A stretch of DNA of 64,000 bases. Origin: Myroides odoratimimus (lineage in GTDB: Bacteria > Bacteroidota > Bacteroidia > Flavobacteriales > Flavobacteriaceae). Below the pieces are notes generated by a model, which was not told the origin of the DNA, did not search any database, and worked only from the letters and a program-made list of their open reading frames with translations. Of the stretch, positions 25,467 through 34,981 are shown piece after piece; position 1 is the first letter of the stretch, and every line of letters begins with the position of its first letter. A program made the translations under genes and the position numbers. The DNA is taken from assembly GCF_030326305.1 (NCBI RefSeq), contig NZ_JACAKB010000009.1, positions 1 through 64,000 of the forward strand. Reading direction: 5' to 3'.

Positions 25467-26828
25467 ATGAAAATACGCAATAGACTTTCACTACAGTTCT
25501 CTGGCTTATTTGCAATTCTCTTATTGGGAGTGCTAATTGCAGTCTATTTTGTAGTATCTAGCCATTGGCAAAATACCTTCTTTAAACAATTAGAAGATCG
25601 CGCCTTCACAGTAGGCCATAACTATCTAGCAGAAGACAACTTCACTAAGGCAGAGTTCGATGAGGTCTTGCGCAAATATCCTCGTACATTACCTCTAGAG
25701 AAAATAAGAATCTATGATATTAATCTAGATCCAACCTTTATAGAAGAAGGGGATCTAAAATGGGATAAAAAGACACTAGAAGAGGTTATTGCAAAAAAGA
25801 AGATATACTTTAAACTTGATCAGGAGTACGTGGTAGGTATTTTCTATAGAGATAATTCTGGGGACTTTATCGTGATGGCTAAAGCAACTAATGAAAAAGG
25901 AGTAGCAGCATTACAACAGTTAAGAACAGTTATGCTGATCAGTCTAGTGATTGCCTTACTTATTACTTTTTTCCTCTCGCGTTTATTCGCTGGTTATTTT
26001 CTAATCCCGATTACCAGAATTAATAAGTACTTCGCGAAGAAGAATATAAATACTTTATTTCAGCCCATCCCTACACAGGATATGTCTAAAGACGAGATAC
26101 GTACGTTAAGCGAGACTATTAATGATCTCTTTAATCGAGTACAAGAATCCTTTGACAACCAACAGGCATTCGTGTCTCATGCTTCGCATGAGCTAAAAAC
26201 GCCTATCGCTTCTCTTATGGGGAATGCTGAGATAGCGCTACGTCAGAGCAGAACAGAACAGGAGTACGTAAAGGTACTACAAGGGGTAGTGAACGATGCA
26301 ATACACATAGATCAGATGATCAATAATCTATTGGCATTATCACAACTAGACAGTTCTGTGTATCCATTACATAGACATGCTTTTGAAGAATTCTGGTGGA
26401 CGATGATAGACCACCTTATAGCAGCTCAAAAAGACTTAAACCTAAACCTGACCATCAGCACAGAAGAAGACTTACACGAGCTATTCTTTAATGGCAACGG
26501 CAACTTATTAGAGCTAGCCCTTTCTAATATTATATTGAATGCCAACAAGTTTTCTCACAATGCACCTATAGAAGTAACACTGGATACTGATACCCACAAT
26601 ATCATTATTATAGTAGAAGATAAAGGCATTGGGATAAAAAAAGAGGATCTAGACAAACTATTTCTTCCTTTTTACCGTTCTAGTAATGCATTCGGGATAA
26701 AAGGAACTGGACTAGGTCTATCGTTAGCTTCTAAAATAGTACAATTGCACAAAGGCACATTGACCATAGAATCAGAACTAACAGTAGGTACTAAAGTGAC
26801 CTTAATGATTCCGAAACTGCATCAATAG
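25467..26828 (+). CDS. Membrane sensor histidine kinase
   Basis: 453 residues. Membrane segments lie at about residues 13-30 and 158-178 around a periplasmic sensor of ~125 residues. A HAMP-like linker precedes the H-box FVSHASHELKTPIASLMGNAE (acceptor His). The ATPase domain has the N-box NIILNANKFSHN, and G boxes DKGIGIKKEDL and GTGLGLSLA. This is a classic OmpR-partner kinase, probably working with the regulator at 24582. It is followed by a terminator, so the SusC gene is a separate transcript. Confidence 0.93.
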   Translation: MKIRNRLSLQFSGLFAILLLGVLIAVYFVVSSHWQNTFFKQLEDRAFTVGHNYLAEDNFTKAEFDEVLRKYPRTLPLEKIRIYDINLDPTFIEEGDLKWDKKTLEEVIAKKKIYFKLDQEYVVGIFYRDNSGDFIVMAKATNEKGVAALQQLRTVMLISLVIALLITFFLSRLFAGYFLIPITRINKYFAKKNINTLFQPIPTQDMSKDEIRTLSETINDLFNRVQESFDNQQAFVSHASHELKTPIASLMGNAEIALRQSRTEQEYVKVLQGVVNDAIHIDQMINNLLALSQLDSSVYPLHRHAFEEFWWTMIDHLIAAQKDLNLNLTISTEEDLHELFFNGNGNLLELALSNIILNANKFSHNAPIEVTLDTDTHNIIIIVEDKGIGIKKEDLDKLFLPFYRSSNAFGIKGTGLGLSLASKIVQLHKGTLTIESELTVGTKVTLMIPKLHQ

Positions 26829-26870
26829 TAGTCATCTCAATCATTATCTAAATTATAATTCAACCTAACA

Positions 26871-26900
26871 GCGAGTATAAGATTTTATACTCGCTGTTTT
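26871..26900 (+). terminator. Terminator of the two-component operon
   Basis: AGCGAGTATAA (26871-26881) and TTATACTCGCT (26886-26896) pair perfectly around GATT and run into GTTTTTTTT. Confidence 0.85.
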
Positions 26901-27072
26901 TTTTGTGATGTTGTGGAGTTGTTTGTTGAAGGAGCTTGGTAGGCCCTCTAAGAGTATTTAACTATTAAACATCAGATGAAAACTGTTAAACCCAATCTCA
27001 CATTAAAATTTTCTAATCTCCTTTTAATCCCCTATTCACATCTCTTTAAGACCGTCCTAATTATCGTGAAAT

Positions 27073-27080
27073 AAGTTTGC
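27073..27080 (+). promoter_or_regulatory. Putative -7 element of the susC gene
   Basis: TAAGTTTG fits the TAnnTTTG consensus 43 bp before the SusC ATG. The -33 TTG is missing at the right distance, which would be expected of a regulated promoter, but the match alone is weak. Confidence 0.4.
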
Positions 27081-27122
27081 CTTGTTAAAAAGAAAGTAAA
27101 AAAATAGACAAGAATTTATTTT

Positions 27123-30100
27123 ATGCATATCACTAAAAGATCATTGTTATCCCTAGCTTTAGTACTGTCAGCGACAGTGACTAGCTATGCACAGGATAAA
27201 AAAGCACCTATCGTGGTGAGAGATGCGGAAACGCTAATTCCGCTACCTGGCGTGACTATCGAAGACATTACAAATGATAAAGTAGATATTACTTTAGACA
27301 ATGGACAATTCGAATTAGACAATACAGACTTAAAAGAGATAAAACTACGCCTAACTTATATCGGATATACAGATAAAGAAATAACAATAAAGGTGGGAGA
27401 TTATCCTTCATTTATAGACTTAGATGTAGAGGATAATTTATTAGAAGGAATTGTCGTAACAGGATATACTAAACAGTCTCGTTCTAAAACAACAGGAGCT
27501 GTCAGTAAAATAGAAGCTCAAGCGATCAATAAATCACAAGTGAGTTCTATGGATCAAGCCTTACAAGGACAAGTGCCTGGGTTATATGTGGCTTCTCCTT
27601 CTGGGCAACCTGGTACTCCTGGTAGGGTGACTATCCGCGGTATCGGTTCTCTTCAGGATGAGAACACGAATCCTCTTTATGTATTAAATGGAATGCCTAT
27701 CTCTCCTGCTACATTTTCTGCTCTGAATCCTGAAGACTTTGAAGATATCACTGTTCTAAAAGATGCAGCGGCTACTGCTCAGTATGGTTCTAGAGGAGCT
27801 AATGGGGTGATCGTAATCACTTCTAAGAAAGGGGCACATGACTCTGATGGATTAAGGGTAACTTATCAAACTCAATACGGGTATTCTGAAGCCAATAACA
27901 GCAAATGGGATATGATGAATACGAACCAACGTCTTCAGTTCGAAGAAATGCTTCAAGACCAAGACTTACCTGGATGGGCATATTCTAGAAACAACCCTTA
28001 TAAGACAGTAAATGGTGTACAGGTAGCTAAGACAGATGTTGATTATATAGAAGGAGATAGACGATTAGCTGAGATTAGACAGACTAATATTGATTGGAAA
28101 AAGAAGTTAATGAGAAGAGGGATTAATCAATCTCATAACTTAAGCTTCCAAGGGGGCGATGATAAGACTCAACACTATACTTCATTAAACTACTTCAAAC
28201 AAGATGGTGTATTATACAACTCAGGTATAGAAAAGTTCAATGTGAATAGTAATATTCACCATAAGTCTGGTAGATTGAGTACTAACTTCTTCTTCAACTT
28301 AGCGAATATTAATAGTCAAACTTCAGAGTCTGACTTTGATGTAAGCGAGACAAATCCTGTAGCTTCTATGTACTTCGCGTTACCTTATGAGAATCCGTAT
28401 GATGAAGATGGAAAACTTACTCCTGGTACGAATAGATTTGGTACAAATGCTTTAGCAATGTATAACGATGTTAGCCGAAGAGAAAAACAGCAGAAAGGTG
28501 TATTAGCAGGTAACTTTGCTTTTGATATTACAGATGACTTTAAACTTACTAGTACAATAGGGGTTGATTATACTAAGCTAAGTAATACACATATCATCAA
28601 ACCTGATACGTACTTCGGAGACCTAGTAGAAGAAGGTGGTAAAGGAATGTATAGTCAAGGTGATCAGACTAACATCGGGCTAATGGCTAACTTCGGGGCT
28701 AACTATAAATACAGATGGGATGCACACGAGATAGAAGCGATAGCCTTAATGGAGATGAATAGACAGAAGTATAACTATCACGGCTTTACAGGATATGGGT
28801 TAATAGATGGGCTAGACCATACCGCAGGTGGTATCACACCAGGTACACCTGAGAATGACTTCATTCCTAAGATAGAGGGTAGAGCTTCTGAGAACTTATT
28901 ACTTTCTCAAGTTGCTTTAGTGAGATACTCATATGAGAACAGATTTACGTTGTCTACGAGCTTAAGAAGAGATGGTTCATCCCGTGTACCTCGTAATAAC
29001 AGATATAAGTACTTCTATGCTGTGGGAGGTAGTTGGAATATGAAAACAGAAGACTTTATGCAGAATATAGATGTTATCTCTATGGCACGTTTAAGAGCTA
29101 GTTATGGATTAACAGGTAATGCTAATGGCTTCGCTAGTGACTTCGGGTACCGCCGTCTTTATGGCCCTGGTCAATACAACGGAGGTACTGCCCTTAACCC
29201 TATAACGCCAGGGAACAATCAGTACAACTGGGAAATGAATAAGATTCTAGACTTAGGGTTAGAGTTCGGTTTATTTGAAAACAGATTAATTGGAGAAATA
29301 GACTTCTATAACCGTATTACGAGTGATTTATTCTTAGATAGATCTCTTTCTAGTACATCGGGGTTTGAATCCATAGCAGATAATATGGGTAAAATTCGAA
29401 ACCGTGGTATTGAATTAAAACTGTCTGGAGATGTGGTAAGAAGTGGAGACTTCACCTTTAACTTAGGAGTTAACTTTGCTTATAACAAGAATAAAATCTT
29501 GAGCCTAGGAGATGAGGATGAAATCATCACAGAAGACTACTCTATCCATCAAGTCGGCAAGCAAATAGGACATTTCTATATGGTGAAATGGGCTGGTGTA
29601 GATCAGCAGACAGGTGCTCCACTCTATTATGACAAAGAAGGTAATATCACGACTACTTATGATCCTGATAATGCTGTATTAGTTAAAGGAGGGTTTGACC
29701 CTGCTATCAAAGGAGGGTTTACAACTAACTTTAAATACAAAAACTTAGAAGTAAGCGCCTTATTCTCTTTTATTAAAGGAATGTATAGACTTAACACAGG
29801 AGAGTTTTACAGAACATCCGCAGACCAAACTTACCGTATCTATAACCAGTCTACAAGTATGTTAGATATGTGGCAAAACCCTGGTGATGTCAGCGATAAT
29901 CCTAGTGCAAAATACGCTCGTTATATGACTGATAGAGAGCTACAAAAAGCAGATTACTTAAAACTTAGAAACTTAAGTGTAAACTATAGATTTAAAGACT
30001 TCGGTAAATGGAATAAAATAGTGAAAGAGATCAATATATTCGCTCAAGGGCAAAACCTATTGACTTGGACAAACTTCAAAGGACAAGATCCTGAAGATGA

Positions 30101-30170
30101 CAATAACTGGTACCAATATGAATACCCATTACCACGTACCATCACAGCAGGTGTAAAAGTAATTTTTTAA
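27123..30170 (+). CDS. SusC/RagA family TonB-linked outer membrane protein
   Basis: 1015 residues. The signal peptide ends near TSYAQD. A carboxypeptidase-D-like domain (~25-105) follows, ending in the usual LLEGIVVTGYTKQSRSKTTGAVS. The plug domain has GQVPGLYVASPSGQPGTPGRVTIRGIGSL, NPLYVLNGMPI and VLKDAAATAQYGSRGANGVIVITSKKG, a standard SusC signature. The barrel runs to the aromatic-ended TAGVKVIF. It imports oligosaccharides or peptides across the outer membrane together with the SusD lipoprotein that begins 4 bp downstream. No glycoside hydrolase or protease gene is attached, so the substrate cannot be guessed. Confidence 0.95.
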   Translation: MHITKRSLLSLALVLSATVTSYAQDKKAPIVVRDAETLIPLPGVTIEDITNDKVDITLDNGQFELDNTDLKEIKLRLTYIGYTDKEITIKVGDYPSFIDLDVEDNLLEGIVVTGYTKQSRSKTTGAVSKIEAQAINKSQVSSMDQALQGQVPGLYVASPSGQPGTPGRVTIRGIGSLQDENTNPLYVLNGMPISPATFSALNPEDFEDITVLKDAAATAQYGSRGANGVIVITSKKGAHDSDGLRVTYQTQYGYSEANNSKWDMMNTNQRLQFEEMLQDQDLPGWAYSRNNPYKTVNGVQVAKTDVDYIEGDRRLAEIRQTNIDWKKKLMRRGINQSHNLSFQGGDDKTQHYTSLNYFKQDGVLYNSGIEKFNVNSNIHHKSGRLSTNFFFNLANINSQTSESDFDVSETNPVASMYFALPYENPYDEDGKLTPGTNRFGTNALAMYNDVSRREKQQKGVLAGNFAFDITDDFKLTSTIGVDYTKLSNTHIIKPDTYFGDLVEEGGKGMYSQGDQTNIGLMANFGANYKYRWDAHEIEAIALMEMNRQKYNYHGFTGYGLIDGLDHTAGGITPGTPENDFIPKIEGRASENLLLSQVALVRYSYENRFTLSTSLRRDGSSRVPRNNRYKYFYAVGGSWNMKTEDFMQNIDVISMARLRASYGLTGNANGFASDFGYRRLYGPGQYNGGTALNPITPGNNQYNWEMNKILDLGLEFGLFENRLIGEIDFYNRITSDLFLDRSLSSTSGFESIADNMGKIRNRGIELKLSGDVVRSGDFTFNLGVNFAYNKNKILSLGDEDEIITEDYSIHQVGKQIGHFYMVKWAGVDQQTGAPLYYDKEGNITTTYDPDNAVLVKGGFDPAIKGGFTTNFKYKNLEVSALFSFIKGMYRLNTGEFYRTSADQTYRIYNQSTSMLDMWQNPGDVSDNPSAKYARYMTDRELQKADYLKLRNLSVNYRFKDFGKWNKIVKEINIFAQGQNLLTWTNFKGQDPEDDNNWYQYEYPLPRTITAGVKVIF

Positions 30171-30174
30171 AGCA

Positions 30175-31557
30175 ATGACAATGAGAACAACCATATATAA
30201 AATCAGTGCAATACTATGCTTAGCATTAGGAGCTATTAGTTTCCAGAGTTGTGATAGTATGCTAGATATAGACCCTAAAGATGCTGTAAATGAAGAACAT
30301 ATTTACAGTTCGGTTAAGCAATTTGAGTTTGGAGTATTAGGAGCTTATACAGAGCTAAACCTAGAATACAATACCTTAATCGGTTCGATCATGGCAGATG
30401 ATTGTAAACTAGCTCCTAGTAATGCTGGGGTAAACTCTTATGCTGTCAATCTTAACCGATGGACTTTTAGCGCAGACGATGACCTTCTACAACAGATATG
30501 GATAGATTACTACCACAGCGTGTACAAGATTAACACACTACTAGAAAACATCCATAAAGTGCCTACTAGCAATGAGGCTGAAGTAGAAAAACTAAAGGAA
30601 CTAAAGAGTGAATTACACGGTCTAAGAGCTTTAATACACTTCGAACTACACCGTATGTTTGGACAGTCTGAATACTTAGGGATGACAGCTTATACAATCC
30701 CTTATAAGACGAGTTCTGATGTATATGGGAAGCCAGGTAAACAAACAATACAAGACTTCTATAAACAACTAGAGAATGATCTAGTGGAAGCAGAACAGCA
30801 TATTAATAAAGATACCACTATTCGCTTAAGTCAAGATGCTATCTTAGCTTTAACTGCACGTGTGGCATTATATTCACATGACTATACAAAAGCAGAAAGA
30901 TATAGTACTCTGCTAATTAATAAATATCCACTAGCAACGGCAAAAGAGTTTGAAGGAATATGGGAGGACACTTCTAATGCTGAGGTTATTTTTAAACTGA
31001 AGCGCAACAATGATGACAACATTAGACCTAACATATTCTGGTATGACTTCAGCAATGGTAAAACACTGTACTATGCTTCACAGAAGCTAAGAGATCATTT
31101 TGACTCAGAAAATGACCAAAGGTATGAACACTTCTTCGGTATAGAAGATGATGCAGTCATCAGTAAATATGATGGTAGCGCATTCAACGATCGTATTAAT
31201 GATTACAAAGTATTTCGCATCAGTGAAATGTATCTTATACGCGCAGAAGCATATCTAAAACTAGGTAATAATACCAGTGCTACTAATGATATTAATACGC
31301 TTAGAGACAATAGAATTAAAGATAATACTCACTTTACTACTGTGACGCTACAGGATGTATTACAAGAGCGTTTCTTAGAATTATCCTTCGAAGGACATCG
31401 CTATTTTGATTTAAAAAGATTAGGCTTGCCATTAGAAAGAGATTCACGTGATCTAGCAGTAGATACTGATAACACGATAATTAATGCTTTTGATGAATAC
31501 TATCAACTACCTATTCCACAAAAAGAAGTACAAGCTAATCCAGCGTTAAAATACTAA
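30175..31557 (+). CDS. SusD/RagB family nutrient-binding lipoprotein
   Basis: 460 residues, partner of the SusC protein. The N-terminus has a signal ending in AISFQSCDSMLDIDP, where the Cys is the lipidation site and DSMLDIDPKD is the classic SusD start. TPR-like helices (HGLRALIHFELHRMFG ~140-155; LTARVALYSHDYTKAERYSTLLI) and the late RISEMYLIRAEAYLKLG, LRDNRI and ERFLELSFEGHRYFDLKR are typical. The first ATG (30175) or the third codon ATG (30181) could be the start. A strong terminator follows. Confidence 0.95.
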   Translation: MTMRTTIYKISAILCLALGAISFQSCDSMLDIDPKDAVNEEHIYSSVKQFEFGVLGAYTELNLEYNTLIGSIMADDCKLAPSNAGVNSYAVNLNRWTFSADDDLLQQIWIDYYHSVYKINTLLENIHKVPTSNEAEVEKLKELKSELHGLRALIHFELHRMFGQSEYLGMTAYTIPYKTSSDVYGKPGKQTIQDFYKQLENDLVEAEQHINKDTTIRLSQDAILALTARVALYSHDYTKAERYSTLLINKYPLATAKEFEGIWEDTSNAEVIFKLKRNNDDNIRPNIFWYDFSNGKTLYYASQKLRDHFDSENDQRYEHFFGIEDDAVISKYDGSAFNDRINDYKVFRISEMYLIRAEAYLKLGNNTSATNDINTLRDNRIKDNTHFTTVTLQDVLQERFLELSFEGHRYFDLKRLGLPLERDSRDLAVDTDNTIINAFDEYYQLPIPQKEVQANPALKY

Positions 31558-31562
31558 TACTA

Positions 31563-31595
31563 AAAAAGGCTATTCCTAAACAGAATAGCCTTTTT
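31563..31595 (+). terminator. Terminator of the SusCD operon
   Basis: AAAAAGGCTATTC (31563-31575) and GAATAGCCTTTTT (31583-31595) pair perfectly with a 7-base loop and T tail. Confidence 0.9.
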
Positions 31596-31636
31596 CATTT
31601 ACAATAAACCTCGATTCATACTCTAAAGTATAAATC

Positions 31637-31666
31637 AACAATAGCAGGCCCCCACCTGCTATTGTT
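31637..31666. terminator. Second hairpin downstream of SusCD
   Basis: AACAATAGCAGG (31637-31648) and CCTGCTATTGTT (31655-31666) form a perfect 12-bp stem around CCCCCA. It lacks a long T tract. It may back up the first terminator, or end the WYL gene from the opposite strand. Confidence 0.5.
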
Positions 31667-31756
31667 TTCGAAACAAACTAACCGTTATATCTGTATATTT
31701 TGACTTAATAATAACTTATCATATACAGTTACAACTTCTACATTAATTCCCCCAAA

Positions 31757-32665
31757 CTAATGTATTTTTATATATTCGTCTTGGTGTTGCTCTAAAGCAA
31801 AACGCAATTCTTCAATAACTTCTTCCTTTAGTCTTTCTGGTGAAACGACTTTCACATATTTACCAAACTTCATGATTTGTTGCTTCAACTCATAATTTGG
31901 TTTTACTAATAAAGTAGCTAAAATACGTTCTCCACATACACTCTCTGTAATTACCTGAGATGAGTGAAGTGGGCAAGAATTTAAAACAGCTCTTTGACTC
32001 TTATCAAATGAAAGGACTACTTCGTGAACATCTTGATCGGTAAAGTTTAAGCCTATAATTTCACTAAACTTAGTTCTAGCTGACTCTGAGCATCCTTTAA
32101 AACGTTCGTTCTCAATCATCACATCTGATATAGTATCTAAAAAGTAAGTATGGTAATCATTATCTTCTAACGCAACAACATACCACGCATCTTCAAATTC
32201 TTTAAACAGTATAGGTGCTATTTTCACACGATATGGCTCTCCTTCTGACTGATTAGTATAAGTAAAAGATATTTTTTGATTTTTCGTCATTGCTGTATAG
32301 ATCATTCTAATCGTATCTATTGGCAATACTCCTTTCTTAGATACTGGATCGATATAAGTAGAAGCTGACTCCCTAGATCCATTACTCGAATTAAGTATAT
32401 CTGTAGTTACCAGATCTTTTAAATGTAATAAAACTTGATTTGCTCTTGCCAAATATTTAGGAGCAATATAATACCCTTTTTTAGCATTATCTAGTGATAC
32501 CTCTACCCCAAACTCTGTAGACAAGTCACTAAGTGCGCGATACAGTGTACGTTCACTAATATCAATGTCATAACTTGCTAAGTACTCTAAAAGCTTTTCC
32601 CGCGAAGGATAATGATTTTGATTCAGGTAATTTAATACCAAAAAATAATAGCGTAATTTCTTCAT
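31757..32665 (-). CDS. WYL-domain HTH transcriptional regulator
   Basis: 302 residues. The N-terminal winged helix-turn-helix (YPSREKLLEYLASYDIDISERTLYRALSDLSTEFGV, ~18-52) is of the DeoR-like kind found in WYL proteins. The WYL sensor domain (~125-215) has ISFTYTNQSEGEPYRVKIAPILFKEFEDAWYVVALE, and the last part is the WCX extension. Such proteins bind ligands, nucleotides or DNA strands and control defence, repair and metabolic genes; the target here is unknown. It is a lone gene, convergent to SusCD. Confidence 0.88.
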   Translation of the reverse strand: MKKLRYYFLVLNYLNQNHYPSREKLLEYLASYDIDISERTLYRALSDLSTEFGVEVSLDNAKKGYYIAPKYLARANQVLLHLKDLVTTDILNSSNGSRESASTYIDPVSKKGVLPIDTIRMIYTAMTKNQKISFTYTNQSEGEPYRVKIAPILFKEFEDAWYVVALEDNDYHTYFLDTISDVMIENERFKGCSESARTKFSEIIGLNFTDQDVHEVVLSFDKSQRAVLNSCPLHSSQVITESVCGERILATLLVKPNYELKQQIMKFGKYVKVVSPERLKEEVIEELRFALEQHQDEYIKIH

Positions 32666-33257
32666 TTTAACCCCAATTAAAATTAAGTGATAGTTGTGTT
32701 TTTTATAAATAACTAAATTAGCTTTTTTCTCTAATAAAAAAAACTATCTAATTGGGATACAAAAGTAATCCTATTATAATACAAGGTATTCAAAAATTGG
32801 GTGAAAGTGTCTTTTTTCTTAGTTAAGCCCAGTAATCTCAATTTGAGAATAGTTGAAATATTTATTCATAACCAGCTACTTCAACTATGTATTAACACAT
32901 TTATAAATAGCTTAAATCAGGCAACGATAAGGTTATTTGATTACACCTTTATTAATAAAAATAGCGTCTATTTTAAATATAGACGCTATGGGGACACTCT
33001 AAATTCTTAGCTAGCCAACACTCTACTAGAAATTGCATCACAAGTTATACAACTCACAATATGCACGTTCTATACTAAGTATGGTTGATAGTAATGATAC
33101 TTCTATACAATGTTCGCTCCTAATTAAAAAACAATTCGCTCATCTAAAAGAACATTACAAACATATTAATTTACCAATCTTCATAATCTAAAAAAAAGTA
33201 AAGCAAGTAATTTATTGAGTAAAGAAACTACTAACCACAATATACAGGTATAAAAAA
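32666..33257. other. Gene-free stretch with an isolated hairpin
   Basis: About 590 bp. It holds an 11-bp stem ATAGCGTCTAT (32961-32971)/ATAGACGCTAT (32979-32989) with no neighbouring gene that it could serve as terminator. A 69-codon frame at 32801-33010 includes the hairpin and is not credible. Otherwise AT-rich. Confidence 0.45.
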
Positions 33258-33280
33258 GGAGTCACTTTACCCATGACTCC
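33258..33280 (-). terminator. Terminator of the cvfB gene
   Basis: GGAGTCA (33258-33264) and TGACTCC (33274-33280) pair; the minus strand continues into TTTTTT. Confidence 0.75.
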
Positions 33281-33307
33281 CTCTTCTTATACTATATAAC
33301 TCAGATA

Positions 33308-34138
33308 CTATCTCACTAGATAAATACCATCTTCTTTTATCTCTATCTTCTTCTCTTTATAAAGAGTTCCTATTGCCTTTTTAAAGGTCTTTTTACTCAT
33401 GTTTAGAACTGTCTTGATATCTTCTGGATGACTATTATCATTCAGCCCTAAGAAACCTCTGTTGTGCTCTAATTCTCTGATAATAATTGTAGCACTGTCT
33501 ACTACTCCATCAAAACCTAATTTGTTTCTACTAACGTCTATTTTTCCATCAGGACGAATAGATTTAATATACCCTATGATACGATCTCCTGTGTGTAACT
33601 CTTCAAACACTTCATTCTTATACATAAGACCAGCATGTTTTTCATTGATAATTACATTAATACCTAAATCTGTAATATGAGATACAACTAGTTCTACTTC
33701 TTCTCCTTCTTCTACAGTAATATCCTTATTATCGACAAACTGCTTTAATTTACTAGAACCTACCAATCGCTTACTTTGATCATCAAGATACATATAGATC
33801 AGATATCTATTCCCTTCTTTCATAGGACGGGCTTGTTCTCTAAATGGAACGAACAAATCCTTTTCTAACCCCATATCCATAAAGGCTCCATATTCATTAA
33901 TGTAGCTTACTTTTAATAACGCAAACTCATTTACATATATTTTAGGCTCTAAAGTAGTAGCTACTGGTCTTTCTTCTTGATCTAAGTAAACAAAGACAAT
34001 CATCTCATCTCCAACTCTAATATTCTCAGGTTCGTATTTACTAGGTAAAAGAATATCTGTTTCACCATCTGTTAAATAAAGTCCAATACCCGCTAAACGA
34101 GCAACCTTTAATTTATTATCATCTCCTATTTTAATCAT
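33308..34138 (-). CDS. cvfB: CvfB/YitL family S1 RNA-binding protein
   Basis: 276 residues of the CvfB family: three S1-like OB folds and a C-terminal winged helix. The N-terminal part begins MIKIGDDNKLKVARLAGIGLYL. The central S1 repeats have VSYINEYGAFMDMGLEKDLFVPF and VSHITDLGINVIINEKHAGLMYKNE. The last ~65 residues (RELEHNRGFLGLNDNSHPEDIKTVLNMSKKTFKKAIGTLYKEKKIEI) are the conserved helical domain that binds RNA. In staphylococci CvfB modulates virulence gene expression; here a general RNA-binding regulatory role is likely. It is downstream of dnaX on the same strand, about 40 bp away. Confidence 0.9.
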   Translation of the reverse strand: MIKIGDDNKLKVARLAGIGLYLTDGETDILLPSKYEPENIRVGDEMIVFVYLDQEERPVATTLEPKIYVNEFALLKVSYINEYGAFMDMGLEKDLFVPFREQARPMKEGNRYLIYMYLDDQSKRLVGSSKLKQFVDNKDITVEEGEEVELVVSHITDLGINVIINEKHAGLMYKNEVFEELHTGDRIIGYIKSIRPDGKIDVSRNKLGFDGVVDSATIIIRELEHNRGFLGLNDNSHPEDIKTVLNMSKKTFKKAIGTLYKEKKIEIKEDGIYLVR

Positions 34139-34178
34139 ATTCTTGTATATCTTTTATATTGTGAACTTAAGTTCACTT

Positions 34179-34981
34179 TTACTTTAATTCTAAGTCAAAA
34201 ATGTCCTTCAATACCTCTACTTCAGGATTAATCTCTATAAAATGTTGGTACTTATCTTTTGAGTCTAATACTCTCTTAACTAGCTTAATCTCTTCGTTTA
34301 CAGTAATATTTAATTCAATTGCAAAGTTCTGTAATTTTTTGCGAAGGTAATTAACCAAGTCATACTTATTCTCTTCAAAACTCAATTTAGAACCCTCATT
34401 TGGCAATTCTAATTCAATACGAGCTTCATACAAAGTAGGTTGAGCCATTCGCATTAAAGAAGCCATTAGCATTAATCCTGCTCTAGTCAAACGATCTATA
34501 TAATAGTTCCATTCTCCCATTAACTGATCATAGGTAAAAGCCTGTTTAGGTAAGTCATCAGGGTTAATTACAACTTTTTCTAGAGACGAAGCCAACTCTT
34601 TTCTGTTTCGAATACTAGTCAACGATAAGGCAGAAGCTCTTTTAGGTTGTTCTGCTATAGGATTAGTATTACTTTCTATATTGAGTGACTGATTATTTAA
34701 TGACTCACTTGCCTGAGGTTGTACTAGATGATTTGACTCAACAGTTTGAGCTCCTTGAGGAGCAACTGTATTATCATATTGATTATTTACACTTTGAGCA
34801 TAACCACCTTGCTCTACTACAGGTACATTATTAGGCACTTGTATGTTTTGAGCTGATTGGTGAATACTATTTACCTCTTGTACAGATGTGTTTTTACTTA
34901 CACTTGCCAAAGCATTTAACTCATCTAAATTACTTGTAAATTGTCTATTATGAAGTAATTCTTTAAGCGCTAAAGCTGGTA
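34179..34981 (-). CDS. dnaX: dnaX tau extension, in the -1 frame
   Basis: The frame continues from the A10 tract as DKQFIIPALALKELLHN and runs to the stop at 34179, giving 272 extra residues. It has no good start of its own; only a TTG at 34910 fits. It begins with a helical segment, then a Gln/Asn-rich linker (QSAQNIQVPNNVPVVEQ, ~ 40-120 of the extension) and a C-terminal globular part (DQLMGEWNYYIDRLTRAGLMLMASLMRM) like tau domain V of Bacteroidota DnaX. Tau holds the alpha polymerase and DnaB helicase at the fork. Joined with the upstream frame by a -1 shift, tau would have about 629 residues. The frame is intact over all this length, which argues for real use. Confidence 0.8.

Noticed and set aside
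32801-33010. 69-codon frame
   Set aside because: Leu/Asn/Phe-rich translation of AT-rich DNA including a hairpin; no start context or family.
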